Shown here: positions 1 to 8,868 of the stretch, piece by piece
How positions within the stretch are numbered: position 1 is the first letter of the stretch
Layout: the number at the start of each line of letters is the position of its first letter
NCBI GenBank assembly: GCA_004353515.1
Contig: SMNZ01000003.1
Span: 496,001-560,000 of the forward strand
From: Alteromonadaceae bacterium M269
GTDB taxonomy: Bacteria; Pseudomonadota; Gammaproteobacteria; Enterobacterales; Alteromonadaceae
Length of the DNA: 64,000 nucleotides
Reading direction: 5' to 3'
Position numbers and translations under genes: made by a program
The notes under the pieces: model-generated
The model's database searches: none
What the model was told of the DNA's origin: nothing
Seen by the model: the letters and a program-made list of their open reading frames with translations, nothing else

Positions 1-694
1 AAACGGAGAGCAAGCCATGGCTGAATTAGCCAAGTTACCGTTAGTTCATCAGCCTGGAACAGCATGGAATTATAGTGTTTCAACCGATGTTATCGGTTAT
101 TTGGTGGAAGTACTATCTGGCCAATCATTGGGCGACTTTCTTGAACAAAATGTTTTTAAACCTCTGAAAATGAAAGATACAGGTTTCTTTGTTCCTCAAG
201 AAAAATGGGATCGGCTTGCCAAGTTATATACAGCTAATCCAGCCAATGGTGAAACTGTGCATATGACACAAGAGCCGCTGGGCGATTTCAAATCTAACCC
301 CGTTTTTCAGTCTGGTGGAGGCGGTATCACCTCAACAATATTGGACTATTACCGATTCGCGCAAATGTTGCTTAATAAAGGTGAGTTGGAAGGAGTGAGA
401 ATTCTAGCGCCTAAAACAGTGGAATATATGACGAGTGATCATCTACCTGAGAGCGTTCCTTACGTGCCGGGCGAGGGGTATGGTTTAGCGATATCGGTAA
501 CGACTGAACCCAGACTTTTACCGGTTATGGCATCAAAAGGCAATTATGGTTGGGCAGGGCTTGCTTCGACTTATTTCCGTATCGATCCCGTCGAGAACTT
601 AATTATGATTGGCGCGACACAATACATTCCCCCGAATGGCAACCCATATAGAGATGACCTTCGTACGGCTGTTTATCAAGCGCTCGTTGAGTAA
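1..694 (+). CDS. Class C beta-lactamase-type serine hydrolase, 3' part (5' end outside window)
   Basis: The frame is open to the left edge (codons from base 2), so the ATG at 17 is internal and only the last ~230 residues are present. The visible part carries the class C/DD-peptidase Tyr-Ser motif (WNYSVSTDVIGYL), the 'FKPLKMKDTGFF' segment and a late GGGGITST stretch, all usual in the beta-lactamase (PF00144) family. The catalytic Ser-x-x-Lys lies upstream of the window. Such proteins are usually periplasmic esterases or peptidases rather than true beta-lactamases; the substrate cannot be told. A rho-independent terminator follows at once. Family confident, function not. Confidence 0.85.
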   Translation, partial: NGEQAMAELAKLPLVHQPGTAWNYSVSTDVIGYLVEVLSGQSLGDFLEQNVFKPLKMKDTGFFVPQEKWDRLAKLYTANPANGETVHMTQEPLGDFKSNPVFQSGGGGITSTILDYYRFAQMLLNKGELEGVRILAPKTVEYMTSDHLPESVPYVPGEGYGLAISVTTEPRLLPVMASKGNYGWAGLASTYFRIDPVENLIMIGATQYIPPNGNPYRDDLRTAVYQALVE

Positions 695-712
695 GTTTAC
701 CTTCAACGACTA

Positions 713-747
713 AGCCGTTAATTTTGTAAGAATTAGCGGTTTTTTTT
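713..747 (+). terminator. Rho-independent terminator after the serine hydrolase
   Basis: Nine-base arms at 715-723 and 731-739 pair with one G-U wobble around a 7-nt loop and are followed by eight T residues (740-747). Confidence 0.85.
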
Positions 748-857
748 AATTTACAGTTGGGCGGTAAAGAAATTTTAAAAAGTCGAGACAATAGCTTTTG
801 ATTGTGACAGTCTAAAATTCACTACCATCTATAAAATGATAAGAATAGGAAACCGCT

Positions 858-3800
858 ATGTCACATACACCACAGCCAAAGCGTTGGCTGACCTCCTTTT
901 TCTCGCTCATGATGTTGATGAGTTTCGCCTTTCCAAATCAGGTTTATGCCTCAAAGCCCTTAGATGATACATCTATCTATAAAGGCTTAAAGTTTCGGTC
1001 AATTGGGCCGCATAGAGGCGGACGTTCAGCGGCTGTTACAGGCGTTCCTGGTAAAACGAATCTCTATTACATGGGCGCTGCTGGTGGCGGTGTGTGGCGT
1101 ACCGAGGATGCTGGTAATAGCTGGCAAAACATATCAGACGGCTATTTCGGTGGTTCTATAGGAGCCATAGCAGTTGCACCTTCCGATCATAATGTACTTT
1201 ACGTTGGTGGTGGTGAAGTAACTGTGCGAGGCAATGTCTCTCATGGTGATGGTGTTTGGAAATCGACAGACAAAGGTAAAACTTGGAAGCATATGGGGTT
1301 ATCGGACTCTCGCCGCATACCAAGGATGATTGTTCACCCTAAGGATCCTGATACTGTCTACGCCGCAGTTCTTGGTCATTTGTTCGGCCCTAACGAAGAA
1401 CGCGGCGTTTACCGTTCAACAGATGGTGGGGAAAGCTGGGAAAAAATTCTATTTGTAAATGATGAAGTCGGTGCTGTTGACCTTGCAATGGACCCGACAA
1501 ATCCTCGAGTTATGTTTGCCTCGACTTGGCGAGTTAAAAGAACACCTTACAGCATGGACAGTGGCGGCGAAGGTTCAGGTTTCTGGAAAACCGTTGATGG
1601 CGGTAATACATGGGTGAACATTACCGAGAATGAAGGTATGCCTCAAGGACCTATCGGTATCATTGGGATGACAATCTCACCGGTTAATCCAGACCGTGTT
1701 TGGGCACAGGTCGAAGCGCCAGATGGTGGTTTGCTGCGTTCAGATGATGGTGGCGAAACCTGGAAAATGATCAATCAAGACAACGCGCTAAGGCAGCGTG
1801 CTTGGTACTACAGCCGTTTATATGCAGACACTAAGAGTGTTGATACCGTCTATGCATTGAATGTGAGATTTCATCGTTCAACGGATGGCGGAAAAACCTT
1901 TTCAACTTTACCAACGCCACACGGAGATCATCACGACTTATGGATAGCGCCAGAAGACCCTAATCGTATGGTCTTGGGAGATGATGGTGGTGCGCAAGTC
2001 TCTTTTAACGCTGGTGGTTCTTGGACCACTTACCATAACCAACCTACTGCACAGTTCTACCGTGTGACAACGGATAATCATTTCCCGTATCGTATTTATG
2101 GTGCACAACAAGATAACAGTACAATTCGTATTAACCATAGATCTGATGCAGGCAGTTTAAGTATCCGTGATTGGGAACCTACAGCAGGTGGCGAAAGTGG
2201 TCATATCGCACCGCATCCAACCAATCCGGATATCGTTTTCGGTGGTTCTTACTTGGGCTTCTTAAGCCGTTTGGACCACAGTACGAATAAGTCTCGCACC
2301 ATTAATGTTTGGCCTGATTTTACATTGGGTGCTGGTGCAGAAGCTGCGAAGTACCGTTTCCAATGGAACTTCCCAATCTTGTTCTCACCTCATGACGACA
2401 ATACCTTGTACGCTGCAGCCAATGTTTTATTTAAGTCGACTGACCAGGGGCAGAGCTGGCAGCCAATATCGCCAGATTTAACGCGTAATGATCCCGAAAA
2501 GCTGAAATCATCAGGTGGACCTATTACTCAAGACAATACCTCTGTTGAGTATTACGCGACTATTTTTGCAGTGGCGGAAAGTCAGCATGAGAAAGGGGTT
2601 ATCTGGACAGGTTCTGATGATGGGCTATTACACATTACACGTGATAACGGTGAAAACTGGAAAGATGTAACGCCTAAGAAACTGCCAACTTGGGTTCAAA
2701 TCAATAGTATTGAGATAGACCCGTTTAATGCTGGTGGCCTTTTTGTTGCTGCAACAAGCTATAAATCAGATGACTTCACACCTTATTTATTCCATACCAC
2801 TAACTACGGTAAGAGCTGGAAGCGAATTGATAAAGGGATTGCACGAGATCACTTTACGCGTGTTGTAAGAGCCGATCCTAAACGCGAAGGTTTATTGTTT
2901 GCCGGTACAGAGGCTGGCTTATACATGAGTCTTGATAACGGTAAAAATTGGACAGTACTACGCTTAAACTTACCTGTTGTGCCGATTACGGATTTGGCGA
3001 TCAAAGAAAACGATTTGATTGTAGCAACGCAAGGTCGCTCATTCTGGGTGTTGGATGATTTGACGCCGCTACAAGTGTTCGATGATGCAAAGGCTGAGCA
3101 AGAAAGCTATTTAGTTCAACCACGTGATAGCTACCGATTAGATACCAGTGGTCGCGGTGCGCCTGGACCTGCTGGTGAAAACTTGCCAAATGGCGTGATG
3201 GTTTATTTCCACTTAGCGGACGAACCGTTGCTGAAGAACACACCTAAACACCAAAAAGAAGGTAAGCAAGCCATTAAATTGGAGTTCTTGGATACACAAG
3301 ACAATGTGTTGAAGAGCTTCACCACCGATAACGATGAAGGTACGTCGCGTTTTAGTGCAGAAAAAGGCTTTAATCGTTTTGTTTGGGATATGCGCACTCA
3401 GCCTCCTCGTGGATTCGATGGCATGATCTTATGGACTCGCTCATTACGCGGCTACAAAGTGAAGCCTGGTACCTATAAAGTCAAAATGACGATAGGCGAA
3501 GATGTTCAGACGCAAACGTTTGAGATATTGGCCGATCCTCGTACTGATGCGACAGCGGAAGATTTTGAGTTGCAGCATGCATTCTTATCTAAGATCTCGA
3601 AGAAGCTTGATGATACACATCTCGCTATTCAGCGTATTCGTACGATTCGCTCTGAGGTTGAAAAGCTGAATAAGAAAGTGGCGAAAATGGATGAGTACAA
3701 ACCTTTGGTTGATCAAGGAAAAGCAATTCTCGACAAGATTAAAGCGATTGAAGAAGTGCTGTATCAAACGAAGTTGAAGAGTGAGCAGGATCCTCTAGGT

Positions 3801-4022
3801 AAGCCTATCCGTTTAAATGACAAGCTAAATACTGTTTTCGGTATGTCTGCGGGTGGTGACAAGCGTCCAACGGATCAAGCGTTGGCTTATTATGATGAGG
3901 CTGTCGCCAAGATTGATGAGCAGCTAACTGCTTTTGATGCTGTATTAGAGCAAGATATTGCTAGCTTTAACCAAGCAGTGATTGATCAGAAAGTACCGCT
4001 TATTTTACTCAATGACGAGTAA
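858..4022 (+). CDS. Secreted Asp-box (BNR/sortilin-like) beta-propeller protein
   Basis: 1054 residues with an N-terminal signal peptide (hydrophobic SFFSLMMLMSFAF, cleavage near VYA-SK). At least nine Asp-box motifs of the form S-x-D-x-G-x-(S/T)-W can be read, for example STDKGKTW, STDGGESW, TVDGGNTW, SDDGGETW, STDQGQSW and SLDNGKNW, which is the signature of VPS10/sortilin-type ten-bladed or twin seven-bladed propellers. A beta-sandwich-like region follows (about 760-900), then a charged helical tail (about 900-1054). Databases usually call such proteins 'glycosyl hydrolase', but no catalytic residues are evident. Probably a periplasmic or surface binding protein. Monocistronic, with REP sequences downstream. 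Confidence 0.85.
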   Translation: MSHTPQPKRWLTSFFSLMMLMSFAFPNQVYASKPLDDTSIYKGLKFRSIGPHRGGRSAAVTGVPGKTNLYYMGAAGGGVWRTEDAGNSWQNISDGYFGGSIGAIAVAPSDHNVLYVGGGEVTVRGNVSHGDGVWKSTDKGKTWKHMGLSDSRRIPRMIVHPKDPDTVYAAVLGHLFGPNEERGVYRSTDGGESWEKILFVNDEVGAVDLAMDPTNPRVMFASTWRVKRTPYSMDSGGEGSGFWKTVDGGNTWVNITENEGMPQGPIGIIGMTISPVNPDRVWAQVEAPDGGLLRSDDGGETWKMINQDNALRQRAWYYSRLYADTKSVDTVYALNVRFHRSTDGGKTFSTLPTPHGDHHDLWIAPEDPNRMVLGDDGGAQVSFNAGGSWTTYHNQPTAQFYRVTTDNHFPYRIYGAQQDNSTIRINHRSDAGSLSIRDWEPTAGGESGHIAPHPTNPDIVFGGSYLGFLSRLDHSTNKSRTINVWPDFTLGAGAEAAKYRFQWNFPILFSPHDDNTLYAAANVLFKSTDQGQSWQPISPDLTRNDPEKLKSSGGPITQDNTSVEYYATIFAVAESQHEKGVIWTGSDDGLLHITRDNGENWKDVTPKKLPTWVQINSIEIDPFNAGGLFVAATSYKSDDFTPYLFHTTNYGKSWKRIDKGIARDHFTRVVRADPKREGLLFAGTEAGLYMSLDNGKNWTVLRLNLPVVPITDLAIKENDLIVATQGRSFWVLDDLTPLQVFDDAKAEQESYLVQPRDSYRLDTSGRGAPGPAGENLPNGVMVYFHLADEPLLKNTPKHQKEGKQAIKLEFLDTQDNVLKSFTTDNDEGTSRFSAEKGFNRFVWDMRTQPPRGFDGMILWTRSLRGYKVKPGTYKVKMTIGEDVQTQTFEILADPRTDATAEDFELQHAFLSKISKKLDDTHLAIQRIRTIRSEVEKLNKKVAKMDEYKPLVDQGKAILDKIKAIEEVLYQTKLKSEQDPLGKPIRLNDKLNTVFGMSAGGDKRPTDQALAYYDEAVAKIDEQLTAFDAVLEQDIASFNQAVIDQKVPLILLNDE

Positions 4023-4043
4023 GTTCTAATTAGCGGTATTAAT

Positions 4044-4150
4044 CGCGAACAAGTTCAGCTCCTACAAGAAAAGAGTATCAAACTGTAGGGGCTGGCTATT
4101 CAGTTTTAGCTTCTACAGGTAAAAACTATTGGGTTGTAGGAGCTCATTTC
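4044..4150. repeat. REP cluster (two degenerate pairs)
   Basis: TCGCGAACAAGTTCAGCTCC begins at 4044 and continues to CTACA at 4067; an inverted partner TGTAGGGGCTGGCT starts at 4084. A second, more decayed pair has TTCTACAGG near 4120 and TGTAGGAGCTC at 4135-4146. The motif is the same as in the other REP sites of the window. It fills most of the 283-bp gap before the gspA-like gene; nothing else was recognised there. Confidence 0.75.
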
Positions 4151-4305
4151 AATCACTTTTGTAGACCATAAAATACGAGCTAATTACACTAACGTGATGT
4201 TTGGTACATTATTTCTGCGTTTTGTCGTGAACGAGCTTTGACTTACTCGGTCTAAGCCGTTAGTTTATCTGCCGTTGTCGGACAAAGGTCGCTGAATAAG
4301 AATCT

Positions 4306-5217
4306 ATGTACTTAAGTTATTTTGGGTTATCGGATAACCCGTTCTCTATTGCTCCCAATCCTGAGTATTTATTTATGAGTCCAAGGCATAAAGAGGCTTT
4401 GGCGCATTTGACCTTTGGTCTTCAGGAAAGTGGCGGTTTTGTCATGCTGACAGGAGAAGTTGGAACAGGCAAAACAACGGTTTCACGTAAGCTGATGCAA
4501 CAACTACCAGATAATACGCAAGTTGCGATGATTCTGAACCCTTCATTGTCAGCCCTTGAGTTGTTAGCCACTATTTGTGATGAACTGGCTATCGGTTACG
4601 ACGAAAATAAGCTTAGCCTAAAATACTTTACCGACAAAATCTTAAAAAAACTGGCTGCAAATCATGAGCAAGGACTTAATACAGTTCTGATTATCGATGA
4701 AGCTCAGCACTTGCTACCGGAAGTTTTAGAGCAGTTACGTTTGTTAACTAACCTTGAAACCAATAGGGAAAAACTGCTTAAAGTGGTGCTTATTGGTCAG
4801 CCTGAACTGCAACAATTGCTTAAGCGAAATGAGTTGCGCCAGCTTGCACAGCGTATTACAGCCAGATATCACTTGTTACCTCTGACATCAGGGGAAGTGA
4901 AGCAATATGTTGCACACCGATTAGGTGTCGCTGGAGGTGACGGTAGCATATTCAGTACGGCAGCCTTACAAGCCGTTTATCAGGTTACTGGTGGAATACC
5001 GCGAGTGATCAATTTACTTTGCGACAGAGCGTTAACTTTGACCTTTACTCGACAAGATCCCGTAGTAAGACGACACATATTCTTCGCTGCTGCTGAGCAG
5101 ATTTTGGGTGAAGATGTTGTAAGTCAACGCCAAGGAAAACTTTGGGTTGCTATTTTGGTTGGGCTGTTTGTTGGCGGCTTAGTCATGGGTTTTGGTGCAG
5201 GGAGTTGGTATGGATAG
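4306..5217 (+). CDS. ExeA/GspA-type AAA+ ATPase
   Basis: 303 residues. The N-terminal 'YFGLSDNPFSIAPNPEYLF' is the hallmark of the ExeA/MshM/GspA family. Walker A is GEVGTGKTT (about residues 48-56), Walker B is LIIDEAQ (about 127-133), and a hydrophobic segment at about 281-300 anchors the C terminus in the inner membrane. Full ExeA (about 550 residues) also has a periplasmic peptidoglycan-binding part, which is absent here, so this is the short form. The family acts with GspB/ExeB to insert the type II secretin through peptidoglycan, or in MSHA-type pili. The next gene overlaps it by 8 nt and encodes the GspB-like partner. Confidence 0.85.
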   Translation: MYLSYFGLSDNPFSIAPNPEYLFMSPRHKEALAHLTFGLQESGGFVMLTGEVGTGKTTVSRKLMQQLPDNTQVAMILNPSLSALELLATICDELAIGYDENKLSLKYFTDKILKKLAANHEQGLNTVLIIDEAQHLLPEVLEQLRLLTNLETNREKLLKVVLIGQPELQQLLKRNELRQLAQRITARYHLLPLTSGEVKQYVAHRLGVAGGDGSIFSTAALQAVYQVTGGIPRVINLLCDRALTLTFTRQDPVVRRHIFFAAAEQILGEDVVSQRQGKLWVAILVGLFVGGLVMGFGAGSWYG

Positions 5218-6298
5218 GATAATCGCTATTGGTGACTTAAAGCCGGGTATGGTGATTGTTCAAATCACGCAACAAAATGGTCCGGTCAAGATCCGCAAGT
5301 CTGGCTTAGTCAGTAGCCCTGAAATGGTTCAAGGGCTCGCTGAAATGGGGGTTTTAGAAGTCGAAGTAGATCCTGCCCAAGCTGTTGAAATTGACGCTCC
5401 TGATGTCCCACAATCGCCGACTAAACAGCTATTGGCAAGCGCCAATTCCAGTTCTAAAGGTGTTGATGCTGCTTTGTCTGAGCAGTTTAATCGAAGCTTG
5501 TTCTTACCTTCAGTTCAGAGCATTCCTTCTCTTTGGCAGTATTACAGCAAACGAAGTGCTGTAGGGGCATTAGTTCTTGCCGGAGGTATTGCGATAGGAT
5601 GGACATCTGCAACTTTTGATCATTGGAAAGAGAGTTTTAGCAAGCCTCCTCCTATTATCACGCAACAAGCTTTACCTCAGATCGCACAACCTGTTGTTAC
5701 GACGCCACCACCGGCACAAGCTGTTGCTCAACAGCCGGTCGTCAATCAAACGCAGCAGACTATTGCACAAAATAGTACGCCTCAAAATAACTCGGGTGCT
5801 GGGCAAGTCGCGCAAACAGAGCCACAGTATCAAGAAACGCCTATTGATGAACTAGAGCCAGCACCAGCTGACAGTGCAGTTATTCCTCCGCAAGGGCGTT
5901 TAGTATCGCCGACACCCCTTGATGAACCTACGGGGGATGTATCGCCAGAACTTCTCGCTAAGTTTAATGCTGCGGTTGATAGTTTAAGAGATGAATCGGA
6001 CGTTAGAACATCGCTCAATGAAGAATATCCTGAAGAAGAAATTGAGGATGCTGCGCCGGATGTGATTCGTGTTGACCAGTTACCGCCGAGATTAATGACC
6101 TTGCTACCCAAAATGTCATTTGCTGCCCATATGTTTGCGTCTAACTCCAGTGACCGGTGGGTGAGAGTCAATGGTAATGAGCTAAGAGAAGGTGACTGGA
6201 TAGATCAAGAAGTCCAAATTGTTGAAATCACCCAAAACCATGTAGTGATGAATTTCAAAGGTCAGTACTTCAGAATGGCTGCATTAACGGATTGGTAG
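5210..6298 (+). CDS. GspB-like protein with N-terminal DUF3391-like domain
   Basis: The ATG at 5210 is preferred over the TTG at 5192 because GGAG lies six bases upstream and the gene then overlaps gspA by 8 nt, as expected for a coupled pair. About 362 residues. Residues 1-60 (IIAIGDLKPGMVIVQI...) resemble the DUF3391 domain often found before HD-GYP domains. A single membrane segment follows at about 120-140 (AVGALVLAGGIAIGW), then a Pro/Gln-rich periplasmic linker (about 150-280). The C-terminal domain (LPKMSFAAHMF...REGDWI...FRMAAL) matches the GspB/T2SSB periplasmic domain. It probably works with the upstream ATPase in secretin assembly. The DUF3391 identification is less certain than that of GspB. 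Confidence 0.8.
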   Translation: MDRIIAIGDLKPGMVIVQITQQNGPVKIRKSGLVSSPEMVQGLAEMGVLEVEVDPAQAVEIDAPDVPQSPTKQLLASANSSSKGVDAALSEQFNRSLFLPSVQSIPSLWQYYSKRSAVGALVLAGGIAIGWTSATFDHWKESFSKPPPIITQQALPQIAQPVVTTPPPAQAVAQQPVVNQTQQTIAQNSTPQNNSGAGQVAQTEPQYQETPIDELEPAPADSAVIPPQGRLVSPTPLDEPTGDVSPELLAKFNAAVDSLRDESDVRTSLNEEYPEEEIEDAAPDVIRVDQLPPRLMTLLPKMSFAAHMFASNSSDRWVRVNGNELREGDWIDQEVQIVEITQNHVVMNFKGQYFRMAALTDW

Positions 6299-6355
6299 GT
6301 TAGGAAAGATCTAGGCTCAACGAGTTGAACTCCTAACTCCTGCATGATGGCTGCA

Positions 6356-6470
6356 TTTACAGGTGCAAAACTTGTTCACGAAAAAACTGGAGAGTCGAGC
6401 TTTCGCAGCTAAAGCTTGCTCCTATAAATAACGGTATCCCCCTTTCAGGAGCTGGGCTTGCCCGCGAATT
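6356..6470. repeat. REP cluster
   Basis: Three REP-like units: a decayed one at 6356-6380 ending in AACTTGTTCACGAA, a clear one at 6401-6423 (TTTCGCAGCTAAAGCTTGCT, then CCTA), and an inverted one at 6446-6470 (CAGGAGCTGGGCTTGCCCGC). They fill the gap between convergent genes; no separate terminator was recognised. Confidence 0.75.
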
Positions 6471-6509
6471 GCGATGAACTTGAAGTTTACTTCTAGTTGA
6501 AGTTGTAAC

Positions 6510-6854
6510 CTACAAAGATACAATAGGGGTGAAGCCTCCGAATATCATACGTTTTCCATCAAAAGGTGTGGGTACATGCAGTCGTTCATCAGCCATTATT
6601 TTTTCCCAACTGGCATTACGAGCTTCTTTTGACTCCCAGGTTATCCAAGCCATAACAACAGTCTCATTATCTTCACGCTTAACCGCTAATGGCATAGACG
6701 TGAGCTTACCATCCGGTAGATCATCTCCCCAGTTTTCTACAACACTGAGTGCGCCATGTTCCTTGAGTATTTTGGCTGCCATTGTTGCGAACTCTATGTA
6801 TTCTTCTTTTTTGTCTGTTGATACAGCCAGCATATAGCCATCGACGTAGTTCAT
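6510..6854 (-). CDS. DUF1428 family protein (YbaA-like)
   Basis: 114 residues matching the DUF1428 pattern along their length: 'YVDGYMLAV' start, 'HGALSVVENWGDD' in the first half, 'VVMAWITWESKEARN' and 'FDGKRMIFGGFTPI' at the end. The family has a ferredoxin-like alpha/beta barrel fold and no established role. Start ATG at 6854 follows AAGGAGAAAC. It lies just downstream of a small membrane protein on the same strand (27-bp gap), probably one transcript. Confidence 0.9.
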   Translation of the reverse strand: MNYVDGYMLAVSTDKKEEYIEFATMAAKILKEHGALSVVENWGDDLPDGKLTSMPLAVKREDNETVVMAWITWESKEARNASWEKIMADERLHVPTPFDGKRMIFGGFTPIVSL

Positions 6855-6881
6855 TGTGTTTCTCCTTATTTAATCTTGAGG

Positions 6882-7319
6882 CTAGTTAAGCCACCAGTGT
6901 TTGGACGTAGCACTTCTAGATAGCCAGATTAAAAATATTCCAACAAGAATAACCATAGACGGCATAACAGCTGAACCTGGACCATAAACTTCCATTGAGT
7001 TGGCAATAAAAAATGAGTGATACATCTGCACTAATATCCCGATAAGAGACAGAACGAAAATAAGTTGAGCTAACGACTTCTTTAATAACGCTAAAATACA
7101 GCCTAGCGAACCACCAAACACGGCAAAACCAAATGCTATATTGACCCATAGAGGGATGTTTTCATAAAGTTGACGCTCTGCGTCTGGTAAGGCAGCGATA
7201 TCTTCAGCAGGCATGAGAACCTGGCCAAAAAAAGCCATAACACCGAGTAAATTCCAGACAAGACAAACAGACATAACTACCCAAAACCAGGTAGGAATTT
7301 TTATGGGTTCTTCAGACAT
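6882..7319 (-). CDS. Small four-helix membrane protein, unknown function
   Basis: 145 residues with four hydrophobic segments at roughly 10-32, 57-79, 84-103 and 114-132, and a short polar N terminus (MSEEPIKIPTW). No catalytic motif is visible. Similar small proteins are widespread in marine bacteria and are sometimes mislabelled 'sugar transporter'. Start ATG 7319 is preceded by AAAAAGAGTG. Possibly cotranscribed with the DUF1428 gene. Being a real gene is confident; function is unknown. Confidence 0.75.
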   Translation of the reverse strand: MSEEPIKIPTWFWVVMSVCLVWNLLGVMAFFGQVLMPAEDIAALPDAERQLYENIPLWVNIAFGFAVFGGSLGCILALLKKSLAQLIFVLSLIGILVQMYHSFFIANSMEVYGPGSAVMPSMVILVGIFLIWLSRSATSKHWWLN

Positions 7320-7442
7320 AACACACTCTTTTTATCGTTATTCATTGATGTTACAAAAATAACTATAGCGCCAAATTATAGAAAAACCTATCGAGAAGGG
7401 AATCTCGGTGTAGAGTCTGTGTTTACATTATATTGAAGTTAG

Positions 7443-7486
7443 TGCGCGCTCCTACAAGGCTGTAGGAGCTGGGTTTATCCGCGAAT
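7443..7486. repeat. REP pair
   Basis: TGCGCGCTCCTACA (7443-7456) faces TGTAGGAGCTGGGTTTATCC GCGAATA (7460-7486) across a very short loop. Same family as the other REP sites. Confidence 0.8.
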
Positions 7487-7546
7487 ACTGTGAGTTCGAC
7501 AGCGTTCTGGTATCTGAAGCGTATCGGGGAGAGTTTTTAGGAAAAC

Positions 7547-7885
7547 CTACTGATACGAAAGAAGAAACGACTCTTTTAATGGACCTACAAAATGACCTAA
7601 CTCTTCAGTTGAGCATGTAAAGTCTCCATTATATGCGATTGTTGCCGTTTGTCCTTGTGCCTCGGCGGCTAGTAATCCGCTATATAGAGTTTTGCACGAC
7701 TCTGGAGATATTCTGTTGGATTCTTGCTCAACACTGCAAAGGACATTAACACCGTAACCATAGTTTATATAAACGAAGGCACTAATAGGGTTGAAGTAAA
7801 CTTCATTAATTTTCCCTGTGCAAATCGTGCTGCTTAATGCATTAAATGACGAGAGCAACAACGTGAGTGATATTAGTTTTTTCAT
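7547..7885 (-). CDS. Small secreted protein, unknown
   Basis: 112 residues with a clear signal peptide (MKKLISLTLLLSSFNALSS). The mature part holds four cysteines (ICTGK, LCSVE, SCKTL, FTCST), so disulfides are likely in the periplasm. The pattern 'GKI..VYFNPISAFVYINYG...VLCS' aligns loosely with the protein at 8321-8653, suggesting a diverged paralogue. First of three short exported proteins in a row on this strand. Function unknown. Confidence 0.65.
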   Translation of the reverse strand: MKKLISLTLLLSSFNALSSTICTGKINEVYFNPISAFVYINYGYGVNVLCSVEQESNRISPESCKTLYSGLLAAEAQGQTATIAYNGDFTCSTEELGHFVGPLKESFLLSYQ

Positions 7886-7921
7886 GATTCGTCCTTACTA
7901 CTTAATTATATCCAGAAATGA

Positions 7922-8254
7922 CTATTCACATGCTCCAGCTCTAATAGGCAAAGTGTCATCTGCATTTATAGTGACGTTTAAATCGGATGTGTAAGCTAAG
8001 TATGCTGCACTGATCATATGCTGATTGGCTGCATCTATCATGACTCTGCCTGTGCTTGTACAAGAAGAACCCGCAGGCCATTGCAGAGGTGTCGAGAAAT
8101 GTAGCTCAATAGTATTGTCAAATGTTGTGCCCGCAGAGTAGTTTCCTACTGTTCTGATAAAGCTGATCTTTAAGTTGTGAAGTACATGATTTGTCGCTTC
8201 TACGCCGCTGGAAATCATTGCTGCTGCAAGCAATATAGGTTTGATATATTTCAT
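7922..8254 (-). CDS. Small secreted protein, unknown
   Basis: 110 residues with a signal peptide (MKYIKPILLAAAMISSGVEA). The mature protein has a beta-rich pattern (SFIRTVGNYSAGTTFDNTIEL, PLQWPAGSSC) and two cysteines, the last next to the C terminus (GACE). Same size and layout as its two neighbours, with 36-bp and 66-bp gaps; probably one locus derived by duplication. No known function. Confidence 0.65.
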   Translation of the reverse strand: MKYIKPILLAAAMISSGVEATNHVLHNLKISFIRTVGNYSAGTTFDNTIELHFSTPLQWPAGSSCTSTGRVMIDAANQHMISAAYLAYTSDLNVTINADDTLPIRAGACE

Positions 8255-8320
8255 AATTCTTCCTTAACCTTTGGTATTTGTTGTAGGTTCTAAATTTTGC
8301 TTAAAGTTCTTGGTGTTCAA

Positions 8321-8653
8321 CTAGTCATCTAATAACGTGATAGAGTTAACGTCCTCGCCATCTCTCCAACGTGTACAAGTATTCATTCCTACAATTTGAA
8401 CCCGCTTACCAGCGGCATGTGCGGATAAGATCATAGAATATTGTTGATTACCCACTTTAGAATTTTCGTCTTTGATCATCCAATAGCCAATAGTTGCACA
8501 GGCTGGGCGGCCGCTTAGAGCACCATCTTTCAAAGTAAAGTAGATTAATCCGTCACTGGCTCTTACGACGAGTGACTCTACTTTACCTACTTGGGAGCCT
8601 GCGAAAGTATTGAGTGAGAGAGTTAATAAAAGAAGTCCTAGCAATTTTTTCAT
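8321..8653 (-). CDS. Small secreted protein, unknown
   Basis: 110 residues with a signal peptide (MKKLLGLLLLTLSLNTFAGS). The mature part has 'GKVESLVVRASDGLIYFTL', 'PACATIGYWMI' and 'AHAAGKRVQIVGMNTC'. Proteins of this pattern are common, uncharacterised periplasmic proteins of marine gammaproteobacteria. Two cysteines could form a disulfide. First gene of the three-gene set in transcription order. Function unknown. Confidence 0.7.
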   Translation of the reverse strand: MKKLLGLLLLTLSLNTFAGSQVGKVESLVVRASDGLIYFTLKDGALSGRPACATIGYWMIKDENSKVGNQQYSMILSAHAAGKRVQIVGMNTCTRWRDGEDVNSITLLDD

Positions 8654-8868
8654 GAGGTAAATCCGTGATGTTTTGAGTTACATAAGCTGATAGCTAAAGA
8701 GGTTGCAGCTATTTGATGATGTCGAGTGATAGAAGTGACTAAGCAGACCGTCAAAGTCCTTTTTCTATTAAGTGGTTGCATGATCCCTTGCTCATGTAAC
8801 TGCTAATTAGTAGATCTTAATTCTGCCAGAATTTACTGAGCATAGAAATGAATTTGTGAGAGCTCTCT

